Positions 51,730 to 60,772 of a stretch of DNA of 64,000 nucleotides are shown one piece after another. Each line of letters starts with the position of its first letter. The stretch's first letter is position 1. The notes under the pieces were generated by a model. That model ran no database searches. It saw only the letters and a list, made by a program, of their open reading frames with translations, and was not told the origin of the DNA. The position numbers and the translations under genes are program-made. Source of the stretch: JANXQE01 sp035651635 (GTDB lineage Bacteria; Verrucomicrobiota; Verrucomicrobiia; Limisphaerales; UBA8199); contig DASRFK010000020.1 of assembly GCA_035651635.1 (NCBI GenBank), positions 28,695 through 92,694 on the forward strand, read 5' to 3'.

Positions 51730-54700
51730 TCAATCCACCTGGGCGACCATGTAGAATCGTTGGCCGGCTCCGGCGGAGTTGTCGACCCAGGAACTGGTCG
51801 TATCGGTGGCAGTGACCTGGCCCAGGGGGATCCAGACCGGGTCACTGAGATTGTTCTTGTAGGCGACATGGTACAGTTTGCTGGCGCTGCTAGACCAGGT
51901 GAGGATGGCGCCATTGGTGGAGAAGCGCAGCTGGGTGGGGACGGCGTTGCCTGCGACGGTGACATCGACCGTGGCCGGAGCGCCCAGAGAATAGGCCGAG
52001 TTTGGCTGGAGGGCGAAGTGAATGGAGAGGGGTCCCACGATATTGCTTGACGCAAGCGGCACCACCGTCAGATCCACTGATGCCGACCCAGCGGGGATAC
52101 TCACGGAGTTTCCCCCGGCGGTCGGCGACAATTGGAAATCCTGTCCGTTGACCGCGGTTCCGGCGATTGAATAGGTTACGGTCAGGGGTGATTGAGTATC
52201 TCCCGCGCGGCTGAAGGTGACGACGGTGGGGCTGCCGCTGATGCGCGAAACCACTGAACTCGTGGTTTTGAGGGTCACGGTCGAAGAGGTAGTGCCGCCC
52301 GAAGCTGTGATGAGGCCAGTAGCATCCCAGGTAGCCGATCCACCATAAAGCGAAAAACCCATCCCGCTGACCGTGCTGCCTTCGAGGTTAACCGTGCTGG
52401 CGGGAATTTTCAGTTGGTACCATCGTCCGGCGGGGGGCAGCGCTCCCAAATAGCGGCGCGTAGCGGTGCCATTGACACCATCACTCAAGTTGTTAGCGCC
52501 CCAATAGGCGCGGTGATTCCAAGTGCCATCGTACCATTGCAGCATGATTTCAGAAGGCATGTTGGCCGGGTCCAGGTAAACGTAGGCGTAGAGCACGTCC
52601 CCGGTGCCGATGGTCAAGGTGCCAGTGGCGTTGGCGAAATAATGCTGATGCGCGCCGGCCACGGCCACCGACTGATGTTCGAGGGACCCGGAGAACGGAG
52701 CTGGGCTGGAGCTGACCCAATTCCACGAGTCGCCGCCATCGGCGCCGGCCACCGCTCCCGCGGGTAGCGAATCGTCGAACCAGACAACGTTGGGAGAATT
52801 GGCGTTGAAACTGGCCTTGGCAAAAATTCGCCGGCCATCGGGCATCTGCGCCTCCGCTTCGACCCACTGCACACCATTGTTTTTAGGCGAGTAGGTAAAG
52901 GTAGCGCCGAAGGCCGGCTCCTGATCGCGCGCTTCCCAGGTAATCCGCGCGGGAGTCAGATCCAGGCCGGGAACGCTGAGAGACAGGGTAACTGGCTGGC
53001 CGACCGGAACGGTGCCGGTTGGGACGCTAATTTGCGCATTGGCCGGGGCCTGCCAGGGTTGGGTTTTATATGCGGTCTGGGCTGCCAGGAAAGCAAGAGT
53101 TCCGATGCTGCGAGCCTGGTTGAGCACAACCATTTCGGTGCTCACGTTCCAGCTGTCGCCCCAGCGATCATAGAATGGATAGGGAGAAGACGTTGCGCCA
53201 TCGGAAGGGAAGCACAAGGCTTCAAGTTCACCGGCATAATCCCAGAGATACCCGAACTCCCCGCCAATGTTGCCCACCGGAATACCGGAAGGCGGCAGAA
53301 CCCGGGTGTCATTTAATGCCCATTGGCTGACAATGTCACGCTGCCGTTTCCAGCCCAGGCCGGTGACATAGGACAAGTTGAGCGGATTGCAGCCGCCCTC
53401 GTAATTCATATTGGCCAGCAAGGCGGTCATGTATTGGGCTTTGGGATTGAGCTGATAGGCGACCGCCAGGTCAAAGGCCTGGTCAGTCGAGAAATACCAG
53501 CCGGCGCCCTCGACGGCTTTGGTATTGATTGCGAAACTGGTGCCATAAGCATTCTGCTGCGAGAAGCTCATCGTATCGTCCCCGGCGGCCGAGATCTGGG
53601 TCTGGCATTTGCTTAAGAAGGTCGAGTCAAGCTGGCTGGCAGTGACGCGCCCGCTCTGAACGGCAAAGGCGTAGCTGCGAATCGCATGACCATAGCACTC
53701 GGACATATGCCACCAGCCCCAACGCCACGTGGCCGGATCAGCGGGATCGAACCAGGAGAGCAGCAGTTGGTGGATCGAGCTGTCGCCCGTCGCCAGGTAC
53801 ATCTGGCAAGCGGCCCACGCCAGCTCGTCGCTGTCGGCGAAGTTGTCCCCGTAATGGGTGATCTTCTGATACGCTCCGTTTTTTCCGTACTTATTGATGG
53901 CGCTGGTGAGGAACTGCCATCCCAGTTTTGCTTTGGCCAGGTAACTGGCGGCCGCCGCGGGATAAGTCTGCTTGAAGAGTGGCGAGGTCGCGCATTGGGC
54001 CAGCGCCGCCACAGAGGCGGCGGTGACTGAGGTCGTCTTGGGCCACACTACCTGAGGGTCGCCGTGATCCGGAGTGACGTTACCCTCGTACTCGCGGGTC
54101 TCGGGATAAACGAGGAAGTAAAACCCGCCATCGCTGTCCTGCATTTTGGCGATAAAATCTGCTTCCCACTTGGCTTCCTGCATGACATCGCTGATACCGT
54201 CGCCACTTTCCGGGATCCCGAGATTATCCAGGGCTGCCACCCCGGGCAGAGAATCCACGGCGAACATCAGGTAAGCCACCAGGCTGGCGCTATTGATGGT
54301 GTACTTGCTGTAGTCGCCCGCGTCATGATGACCGCCCGCGACATCCACCGGGCCTTGGTTGACGAAGGGAAACAGTTGGGCCGCGGGGCTGGTCAGGGCC
54401 GGGGCACCCTGCGGCGGATTATTCGCATTGAGAGTGTTGGCATAACCCGCAATCGTGGTCCAAGTGAAGGGATCACTTGCCGCTGAAGCGGGCACTTTGG
54501 CGGGGGCCGAGTGACAGATATCATGGGTGAATCGGGTATAAGGCATCGCGGTGTCGGTCCCGCAACGCTGATGGTACAGGCCCAAGGCGTAGGCTCGCGC
54601 AAAATCGATCGCCACTCCCTCGTGGATCAGGAAAGGCAGGGAGGCACCCAGGCCCGGCACCACCAACCGATATTGCCCCGGGGCAGTGAAGCTGGTGAAG

Positions 54701-57700
54701 TCGGCCTGGTACACCTTCTGGTAAGGCGCCGGCGTATAGGTATAGCCGGAATCCAGGCGTTGCGACAGCGTGCCCTGGTACACCTGTGCGCCAGTATTGG
54801 CGTCGACGAGCTTGAATCCAGCGGAAGCGGGGATGCCCACCTCGCCGAGACTGCCTGCGTAATAGCCGACCATGGCGATTTTGCTATAGCCAGGCATATA
54901 GCCTTCCTGGTTGACGTGGATGGCGGGGCTATAGCGCAGCGGATCGACTTTCGAGACGAACTGCATGCTCGAACTCCAAAGTGTTCCGTCCGGATTCACC
55001 ACCTGAATGGTTTGGTTATCCGAAATCGGTCCGCTCAGTTGCAAATACAGGGAGTTTTCAATTCGCAGGTCGTAACCACTCATTGGAGCATAAAGCGGGC
55101 GCCGCTTGAAACCGACGCTGGCCACGCTGACACTCTGTCCGTCTGCGGTTACCTGGAAAGCGGCGGTCGAGGGCAAGCTCGGCTGTGAATTTGCATCCAC
55201 AAAATTCCATTGCGTGACGGCGGCCGGGTCCGGTTGCTTGGTGGTGATGAGCTTCAATTCCAGCAGGGTAGGGCTAAGCACATGCAGCGAGTTAGCGCCC
55301 ACGGGCGGCACCTGCAGAGTGAGATAATCCGCCACGCTGCTGCCCGCAATGGAATTGGTAACCGCAATGGGCAAATTGGTGCTGCCGCTGCCTGAGTCGG
55401 TTCCGCCGGTAGCGGTTCCGCCGGTCGTGACATTGGTGGCGCCGCCGGTTGTCCCGCCACCGCCCGTGTTGGTGTTGCCGGTTCCACCCGTCGTGGCGGT
55501 CGTGCCGCCCGAGCCAGTGCCGGTGCCTGTGCCCGGCGCCGGTACGGTATTGCCGGCGCCGATCTTGCCAACGTAGTCCCAGGTGGCGGCGCCATCGACC
55601 TGGCTAAAAGAGATGCCCGTGACGGTGCTGCCCTCGAGACCGACGAGGCTGGCCGGCACTTGCAACAAGGTCCATCTTCCGGTGGCGGGCAATCCGCCCA
55701 TGTTAATGCGTGATTCAGTTCCCAAGGTCCCATAGGTAACGGTATTGGCGCCCCAGAAGGCACGGTGCTCCCAGGTGCCGTCGTTCCACTGGAGCATGAT
55801 CTCGCTCGGAGGATTGGCCGGATCCAGGTAAACCGCGGCAAACAGGGTGTCCCCAATGCTGACGGGCCACGGCTGCGTAGCGGAGGTAAAGTAATGCTGA
55901 TGCAAACCAGCAGCCACCGTGGATTGATTGGCCAGGGTACCCGAATACGGCGCCGGGTTGGCACTCACCCAATTCCAACTGTCACCCCCATCGGCACCCG
56001 CGACGGCGCCAGCGGGCAGCGCGTCTTCGATCCACAGGGTCGCGTTGTTCGGGCTCGAGCCAGGCGAATTCGTCGTGGTGGTGGTGGTGCCGGAACCGCT
56101 GCTCGCAGGTGGTTGACTGACGCTGCCACCGACAGCGATTTTGCCGGCGTAATCCCAAGTAGCCCCACCGTCGACCTGACTGAAGGACATTCCGCTAACT
56201 AACTTGCCTTCCAGGCCGACCTGGCTGGCAGGCACCTGCAGGAGGATCCACTGGCCGGTCACCGGCAAAGCGCCCATGCTGAATTGAGATGCCGTGCCGA
56301 GTGTGCCGTAATTGATGTTGTTGGCGCCCCAAAATGCGCGGTGATCCCAGGAACTGCCATCGTTCCACTGGAGCATGATCTCGCTTGGCGGATTGGCCGG
56401 GTCGAGATAAACGGCCGCGAACAGGGTATCGCCGCCATTAATCTGCAGGCCTTGAGCGGCGGAGGTGAAATAATGCTGATGCAATCCGGCTGCAACTGTC
56501 GATTGATTGGCCAGGGCTCCTGCATAGGGAGCTGGATTGGCGCTGACCCAATTCCAGGCATCGCCGCCGTCCGTTCCAGCAATCGCGCCGGCCGGCAACG
56601 AGTCATCGACCCAGACGGTGCCGTTCACCAGAGCTTGGGGCGAACCACGGGTCGGCACCGCGGTGGCGTTGGTGCCGCTCGCAGAAGTCCCGCTGGTCTG
56701 GGTTCCGATCCCGCCGGCAGGCGGCGCCGAAGCCATGAGAGGCGCCAGGAAAGTGCCGACGCTTGGGTTGTAGTAGGAGCCGCTGGAAGAAGTCTGCAGG
56801 CTGACCGCCCGGACCATATAATTGGAACCCCCAACGCCGCTCTCGTCGTTGAATTTGGTGGTGGAAATCGGAGCGGTGGTTAGCCGAGAGAAAGTGCCAT
56901 CATTGTTGGCGCGATAAACATGGTAGCCGACGACTGAATCGCGCGAAGGCATCCAGGTCAACGCGACGGCGTTGCCGTGTGTGGCGGCCTTCAGATTGGT
57001 GGGGGGCGCCACGATGTGCAGGCGCAAAGTCGGATCTCCCATCAGCGCAACGTGGATCTGACCGGCGGCGGTGTTAATCTGGTTTTGGTAAAGTCCATTA
57101 GCGCCATTGTTCTGAGTCAAGCGCGCCCCGAACCCAATCGTCTCGCCCAGGCCCATGTGCTGCAGGAACCAGTGCGGACGTCCTGACCAGGCGGAAGCCA
57201 GCCCGTAGCTTGGCAAAGCCAGAGCTGTGCGCATAATGTCGTCCTTACCATCCCAATCCCCCAGCCAGCTGCCGAAGAACATCGTGAAGACCGCCTTGAT
57301 GTCGTTGGTGTAAAGCTCGGGAGTCGTCACGTTGTGATAGGAGTCGCTGTTTCCCAAGCCGGCGACACTGGCCAGGCTGCCGGCGCCGCAGCCGTAGGCC
57401 CACAGGTACGGTGTGTTCTTCAGAGTCGGCGTCCAGGCGCCCTGCGTCTGCACGTTGGTCACGTTGCCCGCGCCAAAAAAGGGAGCGAAATTCCGGTAGC
57501 CGCTGGCGGCAAAAGCCTCGCCGTTCCGGGTGCCGATGAAATCTCCGACAATGGCACGTTGCGGCAGGCTGAATTGCCGGGTCCGGTACTGATGATCCTT
57601 GTTGAGGTAGTTGCGCAACAGCTCCAGCTCGCTGGGCAAGGTCGTCGGACCGCCATACCACAGCTCTCCCGGCAGGTTCGCCAGGTCCACGCGGCCCACC

Positions 57701-58497
57701 ATCAGTTTGAGCGGGGCAGGAAAGGTGCTCTGATCGAATTTTCCGTCGCCAGGAACATTATGGTTGCGCGCGTCGTCGGCACCGGTGTCGTTGACCGAAC
57801 TGTCCGTCCAGGTACCGTCCATGTCGCCATAATACCCGTCGCACGGCCAGGCGCCTTGATGATTGGGCACGTGCCCGTCCGGAACGATATCGCCCGAGTA
57901 GGGAACGGGGACATGGCCGAAGAGAAAAACGGATTTAACGTTGGCCGGGTCGGCTGAGTATTGGGCTTTGATCTTGTCTTTGACGCTGGCAACCGAGTCG
58001 TTGCGGCTCACATCAAGCCGAATTACCATCCATCCATCGCCCACCAGGTCCTGACGCAGTTGAGCCAATTCATTGGTCAAATCCCTGGCGTAAGTCGAAT
58101 CGACGACCAGCAGAAGTTTGCCCCGATTATCGACCATGGGGACGTTGATGCCGGCGTAGAGATAGCCATAACCGGTGTACTGCGAAGTGACTTTTACAAT
58201 TTGATATTCATAAGCCGTTCCCACCACGACATGGTTGTCCACATACGAGGTGGCCGTTCCGGGCAGGGCGACGCCGCTGCCCCAGCTGGCAGCATTCGGG
58301 TCTTTGCGATAGACCGTGTAACTGTTTGGCAGCATGTACTGGTCTTGCGGCCAGCTGAGCGTGATGCTGGCGGGAGCGGTCTGCACGTTGGCGCTTGCTT
58401 GCACGGAGAATTCCCAGGTCATCTCGACCGCCTTCACCATTTGAGGTGCGACGGCCGACAACCACAGGCCCATTGCGACACTGATAGCTTTTCGCAT
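51730..58497 (-). CDS. Giant secreted multidomain protein: gingipain-like region, GH9 cellulase, three 145-aa modules
   Basis: About 2255 residues; signal peptide MRKAISVAMGLWLSAVAPQMVKA. In order: fibronectin III-like domain (30-120); a C25/gingipain-like region (about 120-490) ending ALMGDPTLRLHIVAPP, without an evident His-Cys dyad; fibronectin III-like (490-590); module copies 1 (about 626-790) and 2 (817-980), opening WVDDSLPAGAIAG and WIEDALPAGAVAG; a Gly/Thr linker (982-1040); a CelD_N-type Ig domain (1185-1280); GH9 catalytic barrel (1290-1800) with GGHHDAGDYSKY and late acid NVSTEMVVLNQA; Ig-like (1820-1900); module copy 3 (1902-2062); Calx-beta (2072-2180); C-terminal SD-like domain. 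The GH9 HxR signature is not seen; YVTGLGWKRQR replaces it. Start ATG 58497 is preferred to GTG 58506. Confidence 0.88.
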   Translation of the reverse strand: MRKAISVAMGLWLSAVAPQMVKAVEMTWEFSVQASANVQTAPASITLSWPQDQYMLPNSYTVYRKDPNAASWGSGVALPGTATSYVDNHVVVGTAYEYQIVKVTSQYTGYGYLYAGINVPMVDNRGKLLLVVDSTYARDLTNELAQLRQDLVGDGWMVIRLDVSRNDSVASVKDKIKAQYSADPANVKSVFLFGHVPVPYSGDIVPDGHVPNHQGAWPCDGYYGDMDGTWTDSSVNDTGADDARNHNVPGDGKFDQSTFPAPLKLMVGRVDLANLPGELWYGGPTTLPSELELLRNYLNKDHQYRTRQFSLPQRAIVGDFIGTRNGEAFAASGYRNFAPFFGAGNVTNVQTQGAWTPTLKNTPYLWAYGCGAGSLASVAGLGNSDSYHNVTTPELYTNDIKAVFTMFFGSWLGDWDGKDDIMRTALALPSYGLASAWSGRPHWFLQHMGLGETIGFGARLTQNNGANGLYQNQINTAAGQIHVALMGDPTLRLHIVAPPTNLKAATHGNAVALTWMPSRDSVVGYHVYRANNDGTFSRLTTAPISTTKFNDESGVGGSNYMVRAVSLQTSSSGSYYNPSVGTFLAPLMASAPPAGGIGTQTSGTSASGTNATAVPTRGSPQALVNGTVWVDDSLPAGAIAGTDGGDAWNWVSANPAPYAGALANQSTVAAGLHQHYFTSAAQGLQINGGDTLFAAVYLDPANPPSEIMLQWNDGSSWDHRAFWGANNINYGTLGTASQFSMGALPVTGQWILLQVPASQVGLEGKLVSGMSFSQVDGGATWDYAGKIAVGGSVSQPPASSGSGTTTTTTNSPGSSPNNATLWIEDALPAGAVAGADGGDSWNWVSANPAPYSGTLANQSTVAAGLHQHYFTSATQPWPVSIGDTLFAAVYLDPANPPSEIMLQWNDGTWEHRAFWGANTVTYGTLGTESRINMGGLPATGRWTLLQVPASLVGLEGSTVTGISFSQVDGAATWDYVGKIGAGNTVPAPGTGTGTGSGGTTATTGGTGNTNTGGGGTTGGATNVTTGGTATGGTDSGSGSTNLPIAVTNSIAGSSVADYLTLQVPPVGANSLHVLSPTLLELKLITTKQPDPAAVTQWNFVDANSQPSLPSTAAFQVTADGQSVSVASVGFKRRPLYAPMSGYDLRIENSLYLQLSGPISDNQTIQVVNPDGTLWSSSMQFVSKVDPLRYSPAIHVNQEGYMPGYSKIAMVGYYAGSLGEVGIPASAGFKLVDANTGAQVYQGTLSQRLDSGYTYTPAPYQKVYQADFTSFTAPGQYRLVVPGLGASLPFLIHEGVAIDFARAYALGLYHQRCGTDTAMPYTRFTHDICHSAPAKVPASAASDPFTWTTIAGYANTLNANNPPQGAPALTSPAAQLFPFVNQGPVDVAGGHHDAGDYSKYTINSASLVAYLMFAVDSLPGVAALDNLGIPESGDGISDVMQEAKWEADFIAKMQDSDGGFYFLVYPETREYEGNVTPDHGDPQVVWPKTTSVTAASVAALAQCATSPLFKQTYPAAAASYLAKAKLGWQFLTSAINKYGKNGAYQKITHYGDNFADSDELAWAACQMYLATGDSSIHQLLLSWFDPADPATWRWGWWHMSECYGHAIRSYAFAVQSGRVTASQLDSTFLSKCQTQISAAGDDTMSFSQQNAYGTSFAINTKAVEGAGWYFSTDQAFDLAVAYQLNPKAQYMTALLANMNYEGGCNPLNLSYVTGLGWKRQRDIVSQWALNDTRVLPPSGIPVGNIGGEFGYLWDYAGELEALCFPSDGATSSPYPFYDRWGDSWNVSTEMVVLNQARSIGTLAFLAAQTAYKTQPWQAPANAQISVPTGTVPVGQPVTLSLSVPGLDLTPARITWEARDQEPAFGATFTYSPKNNGVQWVEAEAQMPDGRRIFAKASFNANSPNVVWFDDSLPAGAVAGADGGDSWNWVSSSPAPFSGSLEHQSVAVAGAHQHYFANATGTLTIGTGDVLYAYVYLDPANMPSEIMLQWYDGTWNHRAYWGANNLSDGVNGTATRRYLGALPPAGRWYQLKIPASTVNLEGSTVSGMGFSLYGGSATWDATGLITASGGTTSSTVTLKTTSSVVSRISGSPTVVTFSRAGDTQSPLTVTYSIAGTAVNGQDFQLSPTAGGNSVSIPAGSASVDLTVVPLASSNIVGPLSIHFALQPNSAYSLGAPATVDVTVAGNAVPTQLRFSTNGAILTWSSSASKLYHVAYKNNLSDPVWIPLGQVTATDTTSSWVDNSAGAGQRFYMVAQVD

Positions 58498-58659
58498 AGT
58501 GCGCACAGCCTGCCTGCGGACGCAGTTTCACCCAATCGGATGGGTTCCGGTAATCCTGTCGGGCTCGTGGGAAGAATTTTGTAGGTGTTTCGCCGACAAA
58601 GATTAATTGTCTGGGCGCGGCTTCCGCCGGCGGCGGATTGAAACGAACAGAAGCCCCGA

Positions 58660-59097
58660 CTATCGCGCTACTACGCTCGGCTGAAGCCACTTGGCAGCCA
58701 ATTCCCGCGCCAACTCCGTTAGTCGAGCCAGGTCGCTGGGCTTAACGTGGTACTCCCGCGCACCCAGGCTTTGCGCCCGGGCGACGTCTTCCTCGTGTGC
58801 CGAGGAGGAAAGAACCAGCGCCGGCAAATCGCCAAGGTCCGCTCGGCTTCTGAGCCACTCCAGCAAATCGAAACCATTCACCAGCGGCATTTTCAGATCC
58901 AAAAGCAGCAGCTGCGGCAACGGAAAATCACCGCGGTTTTCGTAGGGAGCGGTCCCCTGCAAATATTGAATCGCTTCCTGGCCGTTGGGAACGTCGAGGA
59001 TTTGGCATTTCACGCCGGCCTTTTGGAAAGCGCGACGCACGAAGAAGACGTCGTTGGCATCATCCTCAGCCAGCAAAATGACAGGGACGTGCTCCAT
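58660..59097 (-). CDS. Single-domain CheY-like response regulator (Rcp1 type)
   Basis: A 144-residue receiver domain with no output domain. Acidic pocket EDD at 11-13, phospho-acceptor Asp67 in LLLLDLKMP, the conserved Ser/Thr in ALVLSSSAHEED and the lysine in YHVKPSD are all present. The NGQEAIQYLQG segment and the long loop before the phospho-acceptor are typical of Rcp1-like regulators that act with a phytochrome-type or hybrid kinase. Start chosen at ATG 59097; the frame also opens 24 codons earlier at 59169. No partner kinase in the window. It lies upstream of the giant protein gene on the same strand, after a 160-bp gap. Confidence 0.9.
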   Translation of the reverse strand: MEHVPVILLAEDDANDVFFVRRAFQKAGVKCQILDVPNGQEAIQYLQGTAPYENRGDFPLPQLLLLDLKMPLVNGFDLLEWLRSRADLGDLPALVLSSSAHEEDVARAQSLGAREYHVKPSDLARLTELARELAAKWLQPSVVAR

Positions 59098-59261
59098 ACG
59101 CCTGCTCAGGAAAATACTCCGCATTGCATAGGCAAAGTCCAGCTCACGGTCGGGGTCAGGTTGTTCCATTAGATGTAAATTGTCAAGGTTCCTGAATGTC
59201 TAATGAAGGAACGCCAGCGGCGCGCCCAGCCTGGACATCTCACACTTTCGCGCCGCTATCC

Positions 59262-59399
59262 TTAACACCGCGGCTTCAGCCCGGTGTACGGATGCGCTCG
59301 CTCGCGGAACTGTTTCAACAGTTGGCATTTCGGGCGAGAAGCCGTTGAAACGGCTGATGGGCTTTTTGTGCCTCCACCGGGCTAAAGCCACGGTGTTAA
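59262..59399. repeat. Inverted-repeat element, family E (TTAACACCG...GCCCGGTG ends)
   Basis: Left end TTAACACCGCGGCTTCAGCC (59262 on) and right end GGGCTAAAGCCACGGTGTTA (to 59399) are inverted repeats differing at few positions. Inner palindromes include CTGTTTCAACAG and GCCGTTGAAACGGC. It occupies most of a 411-bp gap between the response regulator and the BON lipoprotein; the other parts show no gene. A half-site of this family appears near 1031-1046. Confidence 0.75.
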
Positions 59400-59509
59400 T
59401 GGGAGTCCGCGTGTCAGCTATAAAATATCCAAGGGCCCGTGTCAGCAAAGCACCCCATAGCGGGCGGCTCCCCTTGGACCCGATGTTGTCTGAGAAAGGG
59501 GAGTTGTGT

Positions 59510-60241
59510 ATGAGAATCGTATCTTTTCTATGTGGTATTTCTTCTTTGGCGCTGGTCGCCGGCTGTTCGACGGACCGACAGGCGGAGTATGCCTCAACGC
59601 CGGTGTACGGCGGGCAGGTTATTTCCTCCGGCCCGTACGGCGCAACGATGGTCGTTCCGGGGATGCCCAAGAGTCAAATCGAGGCCGATCGTGACCTGGA
59701 AAACACTTTGCGCGATCAGTTGAATCGCTATGGCGATTTGGCGACGACCACGCCCGACGTGCGGATCTATGCTCAAAATGGCTCGGTGACCCTGAGCGGC
59801 AATGTGCCCAGCCAGCGCGAGCGCGATATGATCGAGTCGCTGGTGCGCAACCAGCCGGGAGTCGTCGCCGTGAACGATCAACTGCAGGTCGGCTATTCGC
59901 CTACCGGCGTCGTTAATGCTCCCGCCCGGGTCTACACCACTCCTCCGGATTATGTGGTCGGCTCGGCTCCGGCCATTGTTTATTCGGGCAATGGCACGCT
60001 TAATCTTACCGTCCAGGCCTCGACGGTCGCGGACCGCGTCCTTGGCCAGCGCATCGTCGATCGGCTGCGCAGCGATCCCGCGCTAACGCCACTGGCTTCA
60101 AATATCAGCATCAGCGTCAGCGACGGACGGGTTTATCTGCGCGGCACTGTTGATAGTGAAGAAGAGCACCTCTCGATTATTTCGCGGGTGCAGCATACCT
60201 ATGGCGTGAATGCCGTGTACGATCAATTGACGGTTCGGTAG
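59510..60241 (+). CDS. Lipoprotein with two BON domains
   Basis: ATG 59510 follows AGGGGAG. The product, 243 residues, has a lipoprotein signal MRIVSFLCGISSLALVAGCS with the lipidated cysteine at residue 19. BON domain 1 (about 60-128, VRIYAQNGSVTLSGNVPSQR) and BON domain 2 (about 163-243, DGRVYLRGTVDSEEEHLSII) each end in a hydrophobic strand. Between them is a Pro/Tyr-rich linker. BON domains bind phospholipids or the envelope; OsmY-type members respond to osmotic stress. The role here is not known. It is outer-membrane or periplasm facing by lipid anchor. Confidence 0.9.
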   Translation: MRIVSFLCGISSLALVAGCSTDRQAEYASTPVYGGQVISSGPYGATMVVPGMPKSQIEADRDLENTLRDQLNRYGDLATTTPDVRIYAQNGSVTLSGNVPSQRERDMIESLVRNQPGVVAVNDQLQVGYSPTGVVNAPARVYTTPPDYVVGSAPAIVYSGNGTLNLTVQASTVADRVLGQRIVDRLRSDPALTPLASNISISVSDGRVYLRGTVDSEEEHLSIISRVQHTYGVNAVYDQLTVR

Positions 60242-60336
60242 GACGTTTGGTCCAAGGTTATCGGTTTTGAGGTGACCAAGTCATCGGGCGCACCTCACGG
60301 CATAAGGCGTGCTGGATTAGCGACAATTCAGGAAAG

Positions 60337-60528
60337 GGGCGGTGACGTCTCGTCCCCGGTTCTCAAAGCTGCGGCTTTCCATGAACCGAACGGAAAAAGC
60401 CCGCTGCCCACCCCGGCCCTCTCCCCCAGGAGAGGGTGGAACTTTCGCAGAGCAGTTTGGGTTCATGGTCGCAATATGCATGCGCAAACGAAGGCTCCCC
60501 ATGAACCGGGGACGAGACGTCCCCGCCC
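60337..60528. repeat. Inverted-repeat element, family D, copy 2 (about 190 bp)
   Basis: The left arm GGGCGGTGACGTCTCGTCCC (60337 on) and right arm GGGGACGAGACGTCCCCGCC (to 60528) are near-perfect inverted repeats, related to the element at 20516-20601. The interior holds CCATGAACCGAACGG with partial copies nearby, and a CTCTCCCCCAGGAGAG palindrome. It is part of a 531-bp gap (60242-60772); the final 240 bp before lepA contain no recognised gene. Confidence 0.75.
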
Positions 60529-60772
60529 CGGCCATGGGCCTTCATGAATTGGGCCCGGTGAGGAGGTTAGGGCGGCCGGGATTTTGCTTTCCTTGCTGCG
60601 GCCGAACTCCTTATCTTCCCGGCTCATCGTAGACGACCGCAGGCGGTACCACCCGCGACCGGAGCCCAGAGCCTTGCTCTGTGCTGTTTTATGGTGAACC
60701 ATTTAAACTCGGAGTTCTGCTCCGCGGCACCGTTCGCCTCCGTTTGGGGCTATCCGTGCGGAAGCTTGGAAA

